Shown one piece after another: positions 1-6,585 of a stretch of DNA of 21,867 bases (the first letter of the stretch is position 1; each line of letters starts with the position of its first letter). Position numbers and translations under genes: made by a program. This DNA comes from Clostridium sp. UBA6758 (lineage in GTDB: Bacteria > Bacillota > Clostridia > Clostridiales > Clostridiaceae). The notes below the pieces were generated by a model that saw only the letters and a program-made list of their open reading frames with translations, was not told the origin of the DNA and did not search any database. The stretch covers positions 60,577 through 82,443 of the forward strand of contig DKGY01000071.1 of NCBI GenBank assembly GCA_002453475.1. The letters run 5' to 3'.

Positions 1-277
1 GCATATCAGTTTTCCATTCCTGTATTACTTCAATACTAATAATTCCAACGACAAAGATAAGCATAATACTACCATCTCTCGGTTCTCCTAAGATGAAGTA
101 TATTACAGCTGCAACAATTAGTAATAAAAACATTGGTTCACTAATAACCTTTAAGATTTTGTTTAAAAAGCCCTCTTTCTTTTTTGATATAAGTTCATTC
201 TTTCCATATTTTTTCTGACGGTAATGTGCCTCATCACTTGTAAGCCCTTCCATAGCTTTGATTTGTTGTTCTGTCAT
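1..277 (-). CDS. P-type cation-transporting ATPase, N-terminal fragment (runs off the window)
   Basis: The first 92 codons are visible; the rest lies beyond position 1. The start is the ATG at 277, preceded by GGAGG at 290-286. Residues 5-45 resemble the cytoplasmic N-terminal domain of P2-type (Ca2+-ATPase/PacL-like) pumps (LTSDEA, then KYGKNEL at 24-30). Two hydrophobic segments follow (about 48-63 and 69-86), and the fragment ends in EWKTD, the usual start of the actuator region. The phosphorylation loop is not in the window, so ion specificity cannot be read from the protein. The NiCo riboswitch and terminator directly upstream indicate a gene switched on by excess Ni2+ or Co2+, so metal export is the likely job (inference). 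The family is confident, the substrate is not. Confidence 0.85.
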   Translation of the reverse strand, partial: MTEQQIKAMEGLTSDEAHYRQKKYGKNELISKKKEGFLNKILKVISEPMFLLLIVAAVIYFILGEPRDGSIMLIFVVGIISIEVIQEWKTDM

Positions 278-354
278 ACTAGTTACCTCCAATTTTAAAT
301 TATTTAAGATAGCTCTATGGCATTGCAAACCTCAGAAATGTTCTAAAATTGGTC

Positions 355-390
355 AAAAAAAACCTGTAGAACATTTTACTGTCCCACAGG
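355..390 (-). terminator. Rho-independent terminator of the NiCo riboswitch (expression platform)
   Basis: On the minus strand CCTGTGGGACA (390-380) pairs over 11 positions, two of them G-U, with TGTTCTACAGG (373-363) around a six-base loop. A run of eight U follows (362-355). The 5' arm is also the 3' strand of aptamer helices P4 and P1, so aptamer and terminator cannot form together. Metal binding should therefore prevent termination. Confidence 0.92.
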
Positions 391-468
391 TATATAATCA
401 TAATTATCCTGCTGCCAATTAAGGCCCGGCCCCACGAACTCGCCAAAAGTTCATCGCCTGCTCAGTTT
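378..468 (-). ncRNA. NiCo riboswitch aptamer (czcD RNA)
   Basis: Read on the minus strand, the segment has the hallmarks of the NiCo family: ACTGAGCAGGC at the 5' side, GCCGGGC in the centre, GGCAGCAGG, and GTGGGACAGT at the 3' end. Four helices can be drawn. P1 pairs ACTG with CAGT. P2 pairs ATGAAC with GTTCGT. P3 pairs GCC with GGC around TTAATT. P4 pairs CAGGATAAT with the strand ending in CCTG. Known members bind Ni2+ or Co2+ cooperatively and turn on efflux genes; here the controlled gene is the P-type ATPase starting at 277. The terminator shares the 3' strands of P4 and P1, which makes it a transcriptional ON switch. Confidence 0.92.
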
Positions 469-508
469 GTACTGTAGATTTATATGCAGTGCAAATAGAT
501 ATACTTTC

Positions 509-537
509 ATACTAACATGTATCCCATGATTTGTAAA
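509..537 (-). promoter_or_regulatory. Candidate promoter for the riboswitch and P-type ATPase
   Basis: On the minus strand TTTACA (537-532) is separated by 17 bases from TAGTAT (514-509), with TG one base before the -10 hexamer (extended -10). Transcription would begin near 502, about 35 bases before the aptamer. Fit to the consensus is moderate; it is the best candidate between the end of uvsE and the aptamer. Confidence 0.5.
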
Positions 538-569
538 TAAGTTTAAAATAATAAATTTTAAAATAAGAA

Positions 570-584
570 GTATAATCATTATAA
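570..584 (-). promoter_or_regulatory. PerR-box-like palindrome upstream of the riboswitch promoter
   Basis: The plus strand reads GTATAATCATTATAA, matching 13 of the 14 defined positions of the Bacillus PerR box (TTATAAT-N-ATTATAA). The same 15-mer recurs at 2784-2798 upstream of zupT. It lies about 33 bases upstream of the candidate -35 of the riboswitch promoter and downstream of the uvsE stop. PerR is the peroxide-sensing Fur-family repressor; Fur and Zur sites share the inner core, and AT-rich DNA makes chance matches easier. Confidence 0.45.
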
Positions 585-629
585 GTAATAATCACATTTC
601 TTACCTTAACTCTATATTTAAAATTTAAT

Positions 630-1877
630 CTAATAAATAAAATAATAAGAATTATTAATGTAATCCACCTCATATTTTTCGCTTAGCTTCTTTAAGAAAG
701 TTTTTATCTTAATATTATTTTCATCTGGATTTTTTAAAAGTTCATTAAACCTATTCTTTTCTTTTAATGTTGCTTTATCTTTTATATATCCATAAACATG
801 TTGTGCTGTGTTAATAAAATTGCCTTTACTAAAAGGCTTTTCTAAACACTGATCTATATACATATACACTTCTCTCATTGGTATATGAGAAGTTACTAAG
901 CTACTACATTTTTTATAATAAGAATAGTCCTTTTCCATTAAAGAATACTTATACTTTGCCCATTGCTCTGTCCTTATTGAAATTGGTAAGTCTTCATTAA
1001 GAGTGCAAATACACTTGATTGCTGATATTTCCTTATCCTTAACTTCAAGCATAACATCTGAATTAAAATCTGAAATACTTTTCATATAATCTAAAAAATT
1101 ACTAGTAACAACAAACTTAGAATGAGCTCCTCCTTTTTTACTTATATCTCTATCAGAATAATGAAATTTTACTGGACCATCTTCAACTTTCCATGTATTT
1201 TTAACAGAGTATAAAATATCCTTCCACCCTAAAGAACAAGGATTGAGCTGTTGATGAAGATTATCAAACACTGCTGGTATTTTAATATCATTACAAATAT
1301 TTAATACATCTTCTATGGTATAACTCTTATCATCATTCTCAATTACCAATCTTTTTTTCAAAGAGTTTGATAGTCTATTAAAATTATGTTTAAATCGTTC
1401 CATGGCAGAAATTTTATCTCCATATACCCCTCCAACATGAAGTATAATTTTGTTAGAATAGTCCACACCTAAACTATCTAAAAATCTGCAATGATACTCT
1501 AGATCCATAATACTTTTTTTAACTACTTCCTCATTAGGAGAATTTAGAACTGTATATTGACCAGGATGCATAGAAACCCTAATATCATTATTTTTTATAA
1601 ATTCTCCACACTCTGTAAGTTCTTTATTATATGTCTCCCACCACTTTAGGTTATTAATGGGGTGACTACCAAAAGGTATTATATCTGAACTTATCCTAAA
1701 CATATATATTTCATTTTTTACATTCCATTTCAATATATTTATTAAATCATCAATGTTATTTCTGACACACTGATTAAAAATATTATCACTATAATTTTTT
1801 AATAAAAAGCTTCTTGAAGTTTTATAAGGTATAGATGCAGGTGTACATGCATACCCAATTCTATTTTTCTCAAGCAA
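630..1877 (-). CDS. uvsE: UV damage endonuclease UvsE (UVDE)
   Basis: UvsE nicks DNA 5' to UV photoproducts and some other lesions, starting alternative excision repair. It is a TIM-barrel enzyme that uses divalent metal, typically Mn2+. The protein opens with the family signature RIGYACTPASIPYKT (6-20). Residues that line up with the metal site of the Thermus enzyme are all present: H72, H104 (MHPGQ), H147 (LHVGG), E180, D205, H208, H239, H252 and E278, plus K237 at the place of its modified lysine. At 415 residues it is about 100 longer than compact homologues; the C-terminal stretch after about 300 is lysine-rich and unassigned. The start is TTG at 1877, with AAAGGA upstream. It follows zupT by 21 bases and is probably co-transcribed with it. 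No convincing terminator follows. Confidence 0.93.
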   Translation of the reverse strand: MLEKNRIGYACTPASIPYKTSRSFLLKNYSDNIFNQCVRNNIDDLINILKWNVKNEIYMFRISSDIIPFGSHPINNLKWWETYNKELTECGEFIKNNDIRVSMHPGQYTVLNSPNEEVVKKSIMDLEYHCRFLDSLGVDYSNKIILHVGGVYGDKISAMERFKHNFNRLSNSLKKRLVIENDDKSYTIEDVLNICNDIKIPAVFDNLHQQLNPCSLGWKDILYSVKNTWKVEDGPVKFHYSDRDISKKGGAHSKFVVTSNFLDYMKSISDFNSDVMLEVKDKEISAIKCICTLNEDLPISIRTEQWAKYKYSLMEKDYSYYKKCSSLVTSHIPMREVYMYIDQCLEKPFSKGNFINTAQHVYGYIKDKATLKEKNRFNELLKNPDENNIKIKTFLKKLSEKYEVDYINNSYYFIY

Positions 1878-1898
1878 CTTATGACACCGTCCTTTTAC

Positions 1899-2723
1899 TT
1901 AAATAAAAAGTAATAAGCTAATTGCCATTACTGCCATTCCTGCTACCAGTCCATAGATAGATAAATGATGTTCCCCATATTCTCTTGCAGATGGAAGTAA
2001 TTCATCAAGAGAAATGAATATCATAATACCAGCCACTATAGCAAAAATAATTCCAAGGGTAATATTGTTAATAAATGGCATCAGCACTAAATAACCAATA
2101 ATCGCACCTAGAGGCTCTGAAAGTCCAGATAGAAAAGAATATAGAAATGCTTTTTTTCTACTACCTGTAGCATAAAATACTGGAACTGATACTGCGATAC
2201 CCTCAGGAATATTATGAATAGCAATCGCTATTGTTATAGGTATTGCTATTGATGGTTGCTGTAATGCAGAGATAAAAGTAGCCAAACCCTCTGGAAAGTT
2301 ATGGATACCTACTGCCAGCGCTGTAAGCAATCCCATTCTAAGCAACTTCTTATTATCTTTTGATGTATCTTTTAAATTACTCTTTTCTGTCTCCTTTAAT
2401 TCTTCAATTTTATAAATATCGTGAGGATTTTCACCACTTGGTATAAGTTTATCAATAAGAGCTATGATTAACATACCAGAAAAAAATGCTCCTACAGTAA
2501 CCCATGAACCTAATTTATATCCAAGTTCAATGGATAATAACTTCCTAGCTTCAACAAAAATTTCTATCATGGAAACATATATCATAACTCCTGCAGAAAA
2601 TCCTAAACTAATTGATAAAAACTTTGTATTGGTCTTTTTAGCAAAAAATGCAAGAGCACTTCCAATTCCTGTACTTAACCCTGCAAATAGCGTTAATGCA
2701 AAGGCAATAAAAACTTGTTCCAT
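1899..2723 (-). CDS. zupT: ZIP-family divalent metal transporter ZupT
   Basis: This is a membrane importer of Zn2+, Mn2+, Fe2+ or related ions of the ZIP family. It has 274 residues and about eight hydrophobic segments. The two diagnostic metal-site motifs are HNFPEG (141-146, helix 4) and HNIPEG (170-175, helix 5), with SEP at 202-204 in the next helix. A charged cytoplasmic loop (about 97-128, rich in Lys, Glu and Asp) separates the third and fourth helices, as in other ZIPs. The start is ATG at 2723, with GGGGG seven bases upstream. The upstream region holds two PerR-like palindromes, one covering a TATAAT hexamer, so repression by a Fur-family regulator is likely. It leads a probable zupT-uvsE operon. 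Which ion it prefers cannot be read from the sequence. Confidence 0.93.
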   Translation of the reverse strand: MEQVFIAFALTLFAGLSTGIGSALAFFAKKTNTKFLSISLGFSAGVMIYVSMIEIFVEARKLLSIELGYKLGSWVTVGAFFSGMLIIALIDKLIPSGENPHDIYKIEELKETEKSNLKDTSKDNKKLLRMGLLTALAVGIHNFPEGLATFISALQQPSIAIPITIAIAIHNIPEGIAVSVPVFYATGSRKKAFLYSFLSGLSEPLGAIIGYLVLMPFINNITLGIIFAIVAGIMIFISLDELLPSAREYGEHHLSIYGLVAGMAVMAISLLLFI

Positions 2724-2783
2724 ATCTTTTCCCCCTAATTTCTAGATTTTATTCATATACCTGTTAATAATTTCCGTGGATTT

Positions 2784-2798
2784 GTATAATCATTATAA
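2784..2798 (-). promoter_or_regulatory. PerR-box-like palindrome overlapping the zupT -10 region
   Basis: The plus strand reads GTATAATCATTATAA, identical to 570-584 and 13/14 to the Bacillus PerR box. On the minus strand it contains a perfect TATAAT (2797-2792), about 70 bases before the zupT ATG, with a poor -35 (GTAAAA) 17 bases upstream. A bound regulator would block that promoter. The match could also be a Fur or Zur site. Confidence 0.5.
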
Positions 2799-2882
2799 TA
2801 TGTATTACTACTATTTTTACTAATTTTAACTTTAATTCAACTTTCTAATGATAGGATAATTTAAGTTATTTTTCCTTTTCTA

Positions 2883-2897
2883 GTATAATGATTATAT
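2883..2897. promoter_or_regulatory. Second PerR-like palindrome between zupT and the creatininase gene
   Basis: GTATAATGATTATAT matches 12 of 14 PerR-box positions. It contains the reverse complement of the 13-base core TATAATCATTATA at 2785-2797, so the two boxes are inverted copies about 99 bases apart, centre to centre. It is the weaker member. The rest of the 2724-3126 gap is AT-rich and shows no gene. Confidence 0.35.
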
Positions 2898-3040
2898 CAT
2901 AAACAATTTTAAAATTACTACTATGCTAGCTACATATAAACTTAAATCACCTAAGGTTACTCTTTAAATTTCTTTAAAAATAATTCTTATCCCAATGTTT
3001 TTATTAGATTTATTTATATTTTTGTACATTGTATTGGATA

Positions 3041-3068
3041 TTATCCACGAGTGTACTTATGTTACAAT
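3041..3068 (+). promoter_or_regulatory. Candidate promoter of the creatininase gene
   Basis: An extended -10 (TG at 3060-3061, then TACAAT at 3063-3068) lies about 60 bases before the ATG at 3127. A weak -35 (TTATCC, 3041-3046) sits 16 bases upstream. The call rests mainly on the extended -10. Confidence 0.4.
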
Positions 3069-3126
3069 GGTATTACTTAAATTTAAATCTTATTATATAA
3101 GTACTTAAGAAAAGGAGACGTTAATT

Positions 3127-3882
3127 ATGTACGAAAATCTTAAAATGGAAAACATGACCTGGCAAGAGTTTGCAAAGAAAAAAGATGATGTGATTATATT
3201 ACCAATAGGTGCTACAGAGCAACATGGTCCTCACTTACCTACTTGTGTAGATTCTGTATTAGCAAGAGAGTTTGCTTATCGCATAGCAGAAAAAATAAAT
3301 GGAGTAGTTGCTCCAACAATTTCCTATGGATATAAATCAAAACCATTAAGTGGTGGTGGTCCATTATTTCCTGGAACTATTGACTTAAATGGTGCTACAT
3401 TACAAGCCTTAGTAATGGATATAATAGATGAATTTGTTCGTGATGGCTTTACGAAAATATTTATTTTGAGTGCTCACTTTGAAAATGAAGCATTTATCAT
3501 AGAAGCTATGGATTTATGTTCTGCAAAATATGGGGACAAAGTGAAGCTTCTTCTTACTAACTGGTGGGATCCTATGTCACCTGATGTAATTGATAAAGTT
3601 TTTGATGAAGTACCCTTCCCTGGATGGGCTTTAGAACATGCTGCCGTTACAGAGACTTCATTAATGATGTATTTTGCACCAGAGCTTGTTAGAGAAGATA
3701 AAATACTAGATACAGAAAACGCCAGTCCAGCAACCTATTTTCGATATCCTATAGAAAAAAATATCGTTCCTGAAACTGGAATACTTGCTTCAGCTAAATC
3801 ATCTTCAGCTGCAAGAGGAAAGATAATTGTAGATGACGTTATTCCAAACATTGTTAAAATAGTTGAAGAAGCTTTCAGATAA
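3127..3882 (+). CDS. Creatininase family amidohydrolase (probable creatinine amidohydrolase)
   Basis: Creatininase interconverts creatinine and creatine with a binuclear metal centre. The protein has 251 residues (Pseudomonas enzyme about 260). All expected metal ligands are present: E31 and H33 (GATEQHG), D42 (CVDS), H117 and E119 (SAHFEN). The substrate-loop features of true creatininases are also present: SGGGPLFPGT (75-84), WWD (146-148), GWALEH (166-171) and the C-terminal LASAKSSSAARGK. These argue for creatininase rather than the paralogous mycofactocin-type or riboflavin-pathway members. The start is ATG at 3127 with AAAGGAGA upstream. It is a single-gene unit: no creatinase, sarcosine enzyme, urease or transporter is adjacent. 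The physiological substrate is therefore inferred. Confidence 0.85.
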   Translation: MYENLKMENMTWQEFAKKKDDVIILPIGATEQHGPHLPTCVDSVLAREFAYRIAEKINGVVAPTISYGYKSKPLSGGGPLFPGTIDLNGATLQALVMDIIDEFVRDGFTKIFILSAHFENEAFIIEAMDLCSAKYGDKVKLLLTNWWDPMSPDVIDKVFDEVPFPGWALEHAAVTETSLMMYFAPELVREDKILDTENASPATYFRYPIEKNIVPETGILASAKSSSAARGKIIVDDVIPNIVKIVEEAFR

Positions 3883-3933
3883 ATCTAAGAATTATCTCTT
3901 AGTTTATAAAATTATTATACTTCTATTTAATAT

Positions 3934-3986
3934 AATAAGCTTTGCCTAGTATGATTTGTATACTTTCATACTAAGCAAAGCTTATT
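3934..3986. terminator. Bidirectional terminator between converging genes
   Basis: A long hairpin lies between the creatininase stop and the stop of the minus-strand gene at 4001. The outer stem is 12 perfect pairs (3934-3945 with 3975-3986), followed by one mismatch, then 8 pairs (3947-3954 with 3966-3973) and an 11-base loop. T-rich DNA flanks both sides. It probably ends transcription from both directions. Confidence 0.75.
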
Positions 3987-4000
3987 TATACCTCTTTCCC

Positions 4001-4495
4001 CTAATCATCACATAAAACTATAATTTGTGATGGTGTCGTAATTGCAGGTATGCTTTTTGTACTCATTCCATATACAACAACAAGATTTCTATTTTCTATA
4101 TTTCCTAAAAAGCTCTGTCCATTTTCAAGTAGTATTTGCGTTTTATTACTAATATTAAGTTTAAGTGAATCATCTCTACTGACTAACCTTCTATTGAAAT
4201 GAGATACCTTGACATTTTCTTTTTTTGATTTTCTAGCTATAACAATAGCTCTATACTGAGGTGGAAATATTAATGGCATAGGTGCCAATGAATCATAAAA
4301 CGCAATTATATGATCGCCAGGTCTTATATTAACATGGTCTACAAAATAAGTATCTCTGCTAACAACTAAATTAAAATCATCATCTCTTCTGCCTCTTACT
4401 GACATCATTATTGTACATGCTGATGTGTCATTTACTGAAGTTTTCATTACTTCTATACTTTTAACTATTCCTTCAACACTTAAAAATTCCTTCAC
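4001..4495 (-). CDS. Conserved protein of unknown function (164 aa)
   Basis: I recognise the general appearance of a clostridial conserved hypothetical protein but know no assigned function. The start is set at GTG 4495: GGAGG at 4507-4503 lies seven bases before it, whereas the in-frame ATG at 4519 lies upstream of that ribosome binding site and has none. The protein is soluble and beta-rich, with no signal peptide or membrane helix. An N-terminal half (about 1-90) has alternating hydrophobic strands and the segments TYFVDHVNIRPGDHI and PPQYRAIVIAR, suggesting a small beta-barrel (OB-like) fold (inference). A second half (about 100-164) contains LENGQSFLGN and RNLVVVYG, ending in IIVLCDD. 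It is a single gene with its own promoter, divergent from the ABC exporter operon. Confidence 0.75.
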   Translation of the reverse strand: MKEFLSVEGIVKSIEVMKTSVNDTSACTIMMSVRGRRDDDFNLVVSRDTYFVDHVNIRPGDHIIAFYDSLAPMPLIFPPQYRAIVIARKSKKENVKVSHFNRRLVSRDDSLKLNISNKTQILLENGQSFLGNIENRNLVVVYGMSTKSIPAITTPSQIIVLCDD

Positions 4496-4517
4496 TATTA
4501 TTCCTCCATATAATAAC

Positions 4518-4546
4518 ATATTATGTTGCTATTATATTATGGTCAA
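4518..4546 (-). promoter_or_regulatory. Candidate promoter of the 4495 conserved gene
   Basis: On the minus strand TTGACC (4546-4541), a 17-base spacer and TAATAT (4523-4518) fit the housekeeping consensus well. Initiation near 4511 would give a very short leader before the GGAGG at 4507-4503. This also supports the GTG start at 4495 over the ATG at 4519. Confidence 0.55.
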
Positions 4547-4624
4547 AGAAACTATATGTTACATGAAATAAATGCCAAATTCTATGATGTTAATAAAATT
4601 TATTGACAATTATTAAATAAATCT

Positions 4625-4652
4625 TTGAATATTTCACATACTATCCTATAAG
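4625..4652 (+). promoter_or_regulatory. Candidate promoter of the ABC exporter operon
   Basis: TTGAAT (4625-4630) and TATAAG (4647-4652) are 16 bases apart. This gives a leader of about 200 bases before the GTG at 4860. A perfect TTGACA at 4603-4608 lacks a good -10 partner. The leader is AT-rich, with two hairpins (4771-4797 and 4802-4833) and no convincing leader ORF. Confidence 0.4.
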
Positions 4653-4801
4653 CATTAATGAAAGATTAACTATAATAAGTCAAGTAGTTTTTAGAAAAAG
4701 GGATCAGTCTTTCAAGCACGAGTTCTAAGTCTCAAGTAGATAGCAATAATCCTCTCAATCTAAAAAAACAATTATCTTTAAAATTAAGAGATAATTAAAA
4801 A

Positions 4802-4833
4802 TAGGTTTATAGGTTTTCCTATCAAATAACCTA
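4802..4833 (+). other. Leader hairpin just upstream of the exporter ribosome binding site
   Basis: TAGGTT (4802-4807) can pair with AACCTA at the far end, enclosing an inner ATAGG/CCTAT stem with a TTTT loop. It ends about 12 bases before GAGGAG (4846-4851). No U-tract follows, so it is not a terminator. It could affect translation or be incidental. Confidence 0.35.
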
Positions 4834-4859
4834 AATATACTATACGAGGAGAAATAAAC

Positions 4860-6581
4860 GTGGTATTTAAGTTTTTAACAAAATATTTAAGGCCTTTTAA
4901 AAAAATGGTTTTTATTGCACCGATATTTATGTTAATAGAGGTTATTGTAGACTTAATCCAACCATTTTTAATTCAACAAATAATAGATAAGGGACTAAGT
5001 GTTGGTAATCTTAATTATGTAATACGTAATGGTATCATTATGGCAATATTATCTTTAATTGGAATTATATCAGGAATTGTAACTATATATTTATCATCCA
5101 AAATTTCTCAAAACTTTGGAGGTTATCTTCGCGAAGATACTTTTAGGAAAATCATGGAACTTTCCTATAAAAATCTAGATCATCAGAGTCCTAGTAACCT
5201 TATTATTAGATTGACAAACGATACTAATCAAGTTCAAAATTTAATACTCATGAGTTTTCGTATTTTAGTTCGTGCTCCACTTTTATTAGTCGGTAGCTTT
5301 ATATTGGCTTTATTAACTGCAAGAGATTTATCTTTTATAATTATAGCTTTAGTTATAGTTATTGTTATTTCACTTACTATAATAATAATAAAATCTTCTC
5401 CGCTATTTACAAATTCTCAAAAGGCTTTAGATAATCTAAATACAGCCTTAAATGAAAATTTTACTGGAATAAGAGCTGTTAAAGCCTTTGTTCGTGAAAA
5501 TTATGAAATAGAAAAGTTTCATAATAAAAATGAATTACTTTATATAACAAGTACTAAAGCTTCTCATGCTGTAGCACTTGTTATGCCTTTTCTAATGCTT
5601 TGTGTTAATTTTGGCATTGTTGCTACTCTTTATTTTGGAGGAAATTTAGTAATTAAAAATGGATTAGACGTTGGTCAAATTGTTGCATTCATAAATTACT
5701 TACTTCAAATATTAGTTTCTTTGTTGATTTGTGGAATTCTACTGATGAATGTGTCTCGTGCTATTGTATCAACTAAAAGAATTATTGAAATTCATGATAT
5801 AAATCCTGATATTATTTATAAAACAAAGGACTTTAATGAAATTAAAGGTAATATAACCTTTGATCATGTTTATTTTAAATACTCTGAATCTGGTGAATTT
5901 GTGTTAAAAGATATTAACTTTACTGCTAATTTAGGTGAAACAATTGGAATCATTGGACTAACAGGTTCTGGTAAATCCACTTTAGCTCAACTAATTCCTA
6001 GATTATATGATGCAACCCTTGGTCGTATCCTAATTGATGGAATAGATGTTAAAGAGTATAGTGAAAAATCTTTACGCTCTCAAATAAGTATTGTATTACA
6101 AAAAGCTCTTCTTTTTGCCGGTAAAATTAATACAAATATACTTTATGGTAATCAAGAAGCAACTAATTATGAAATAGAAAATGCTGCTAAAACAGCTCAA
6201 GCTAGTGAATTTATAGATCGTTTTCCTGAAAAGTATGATACCTTTATATATCAAAAGGGAAGTAATTTATCTGGTGGTCAACGTCAACGTGTATCCATTG
6301 CTCGTGGATTAGTTGGAGATCCCAAAATACTTATTTTAGATGACAGTACTAGTGCTTTAGATGCAAAATCTGAAGAACTTGTAAAAAAGGCATTAGCTAA
6401 AGATTTTGGTGATACAACTACTTTTATCATTGCTCAAAAAATATCGTCAATTAAAGCTGCAGATAAGATTTTAGTTATTGATAAGGGTGAAATTATTTCT
6501 ATAGATACCCATGAAAATTTACTAAAGTCAAGCTCTTTGTATCAAGAAATTTATGCATCCCAATCAGGCAAGGAGGCTTAA
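4860..6581 (+). CDS. Heterodimeric ABC exporter, degenerate-site subunit (BmrC/LmrC/TM287-like)
   Basis: Half-transporter with an N-terminal six-helix ABC exporter domain (about 1-310) and a C-terminal ATPase domain (about 330-573). Walker A is GLTGSGKST (366-374) and the signature is LSGGQ (470-474). Walker B ends ILDDS, with D495 in place of the catalytic Glu, and the switch residue is Q526 (IIAQK) instead of His. These two changes are typical of the subunit that supplies the non-hydrolysing site in BmrCD, LmrCD and TM287/288. The start is GTG 4860 with GAGGAG eight bases upstream. The partner gene begins four bases after its stop. The cargo is unknown; drug or lipid export is typical of the family. 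It works as a dimer with the next product in the cytoplasmic membrane. Confidence 0.93.
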   Translation: MVFKFLTKYLRPFKKMVFIAPIFMLIEVIVDLIQPFLIQQIIDKGLSVGNLNYVIRNGIIMAILSLIGIISGIVTIYLSSKISQNFGGYLREDTFRKIMELSYKNLDHQSPSNLIIRLTNDTNQVQNLILMSFRILVRAPLLLVGSFILALLTARDLSFIIIALVIVIVISLTIIIIKSSPLFTNSQKALDNLNTALNENFTGIRAVKAFVRENYEIEKFHNKNELLYITSTKASHAVALVMPFLMLCVNFGIVATLYFGGNLVIKNGLDVGQIVAFINYLLQILVSLLICGILLMNVSRAIVSTKRIIEIHDINPDIIYKTKDFNEIKGNITFDHVYFKYSESGEFVLKDINFTANLGETIGIIGLTGSGKSTLAQLIPRLYDATLGRILIDGIDVKEYSEKSLRSQISIVLQKALLFAGKINTNILYGNQEATNYEIENAAKTAQASEFIDRFPEKYDTFIYQKGSNLSGGQRQRVSIARGLVGDPKILILDDSTSALDAKSEELVKKALAKDFGDTTTFIIAQKISSIKAADKILVIDKGEIISIDTHENLLKSSSLYQEIYASQSGKEA

Positions 6582-6585
6582 ATAT

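Noticed and set aside
500..515. Sixteen-base repeat TATACTTTCATACTAA, also at 3959-3974
   Set aside because: One copy is part of a candidate promoter and the other part of a terminator hairpin. Two AT-rich copies with different settings do not make a convincing mobile repeat.
542..562. A/T-only inverted repeat as a terminator for uvsE
   Set aside because: The eight-pair stem has no G-C pair and no following U-tract distinct from the AT-rich background, so it would be too weak.
2464..2745. Open frame on the plus strand antisense to zupT
   Set aside because: It lacks a ribosome binding site, its peptide resembles no family, and zupT on the other strand is unmistakable. The same applies to antisense frames at 12513-12728, 14668-14928, 18899-19282 and 21093-21383.
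4603..4608. Perfect TTGACA as the -35 of the exporter operon
   Set aside because: No acceptable -10 hexamer lies 16-18 bases downstream. The TTGAAT/TATAAG pair just after it is better balanced.
4660..4859. T-box, known riboswitch or leader peptide in the exporter leader
   Set aside because: No T-box core, no aptamer consensus and no start codon with a ribosome binding site and useful reading frame could be found.
6553..6585. ATG at 6553 as the start of the second exporter gene
   Set aside because: It lies inside the first gene without a Shine-Dalgarno site, while AGGAGG at 6571-6576 points to ATG 6586.
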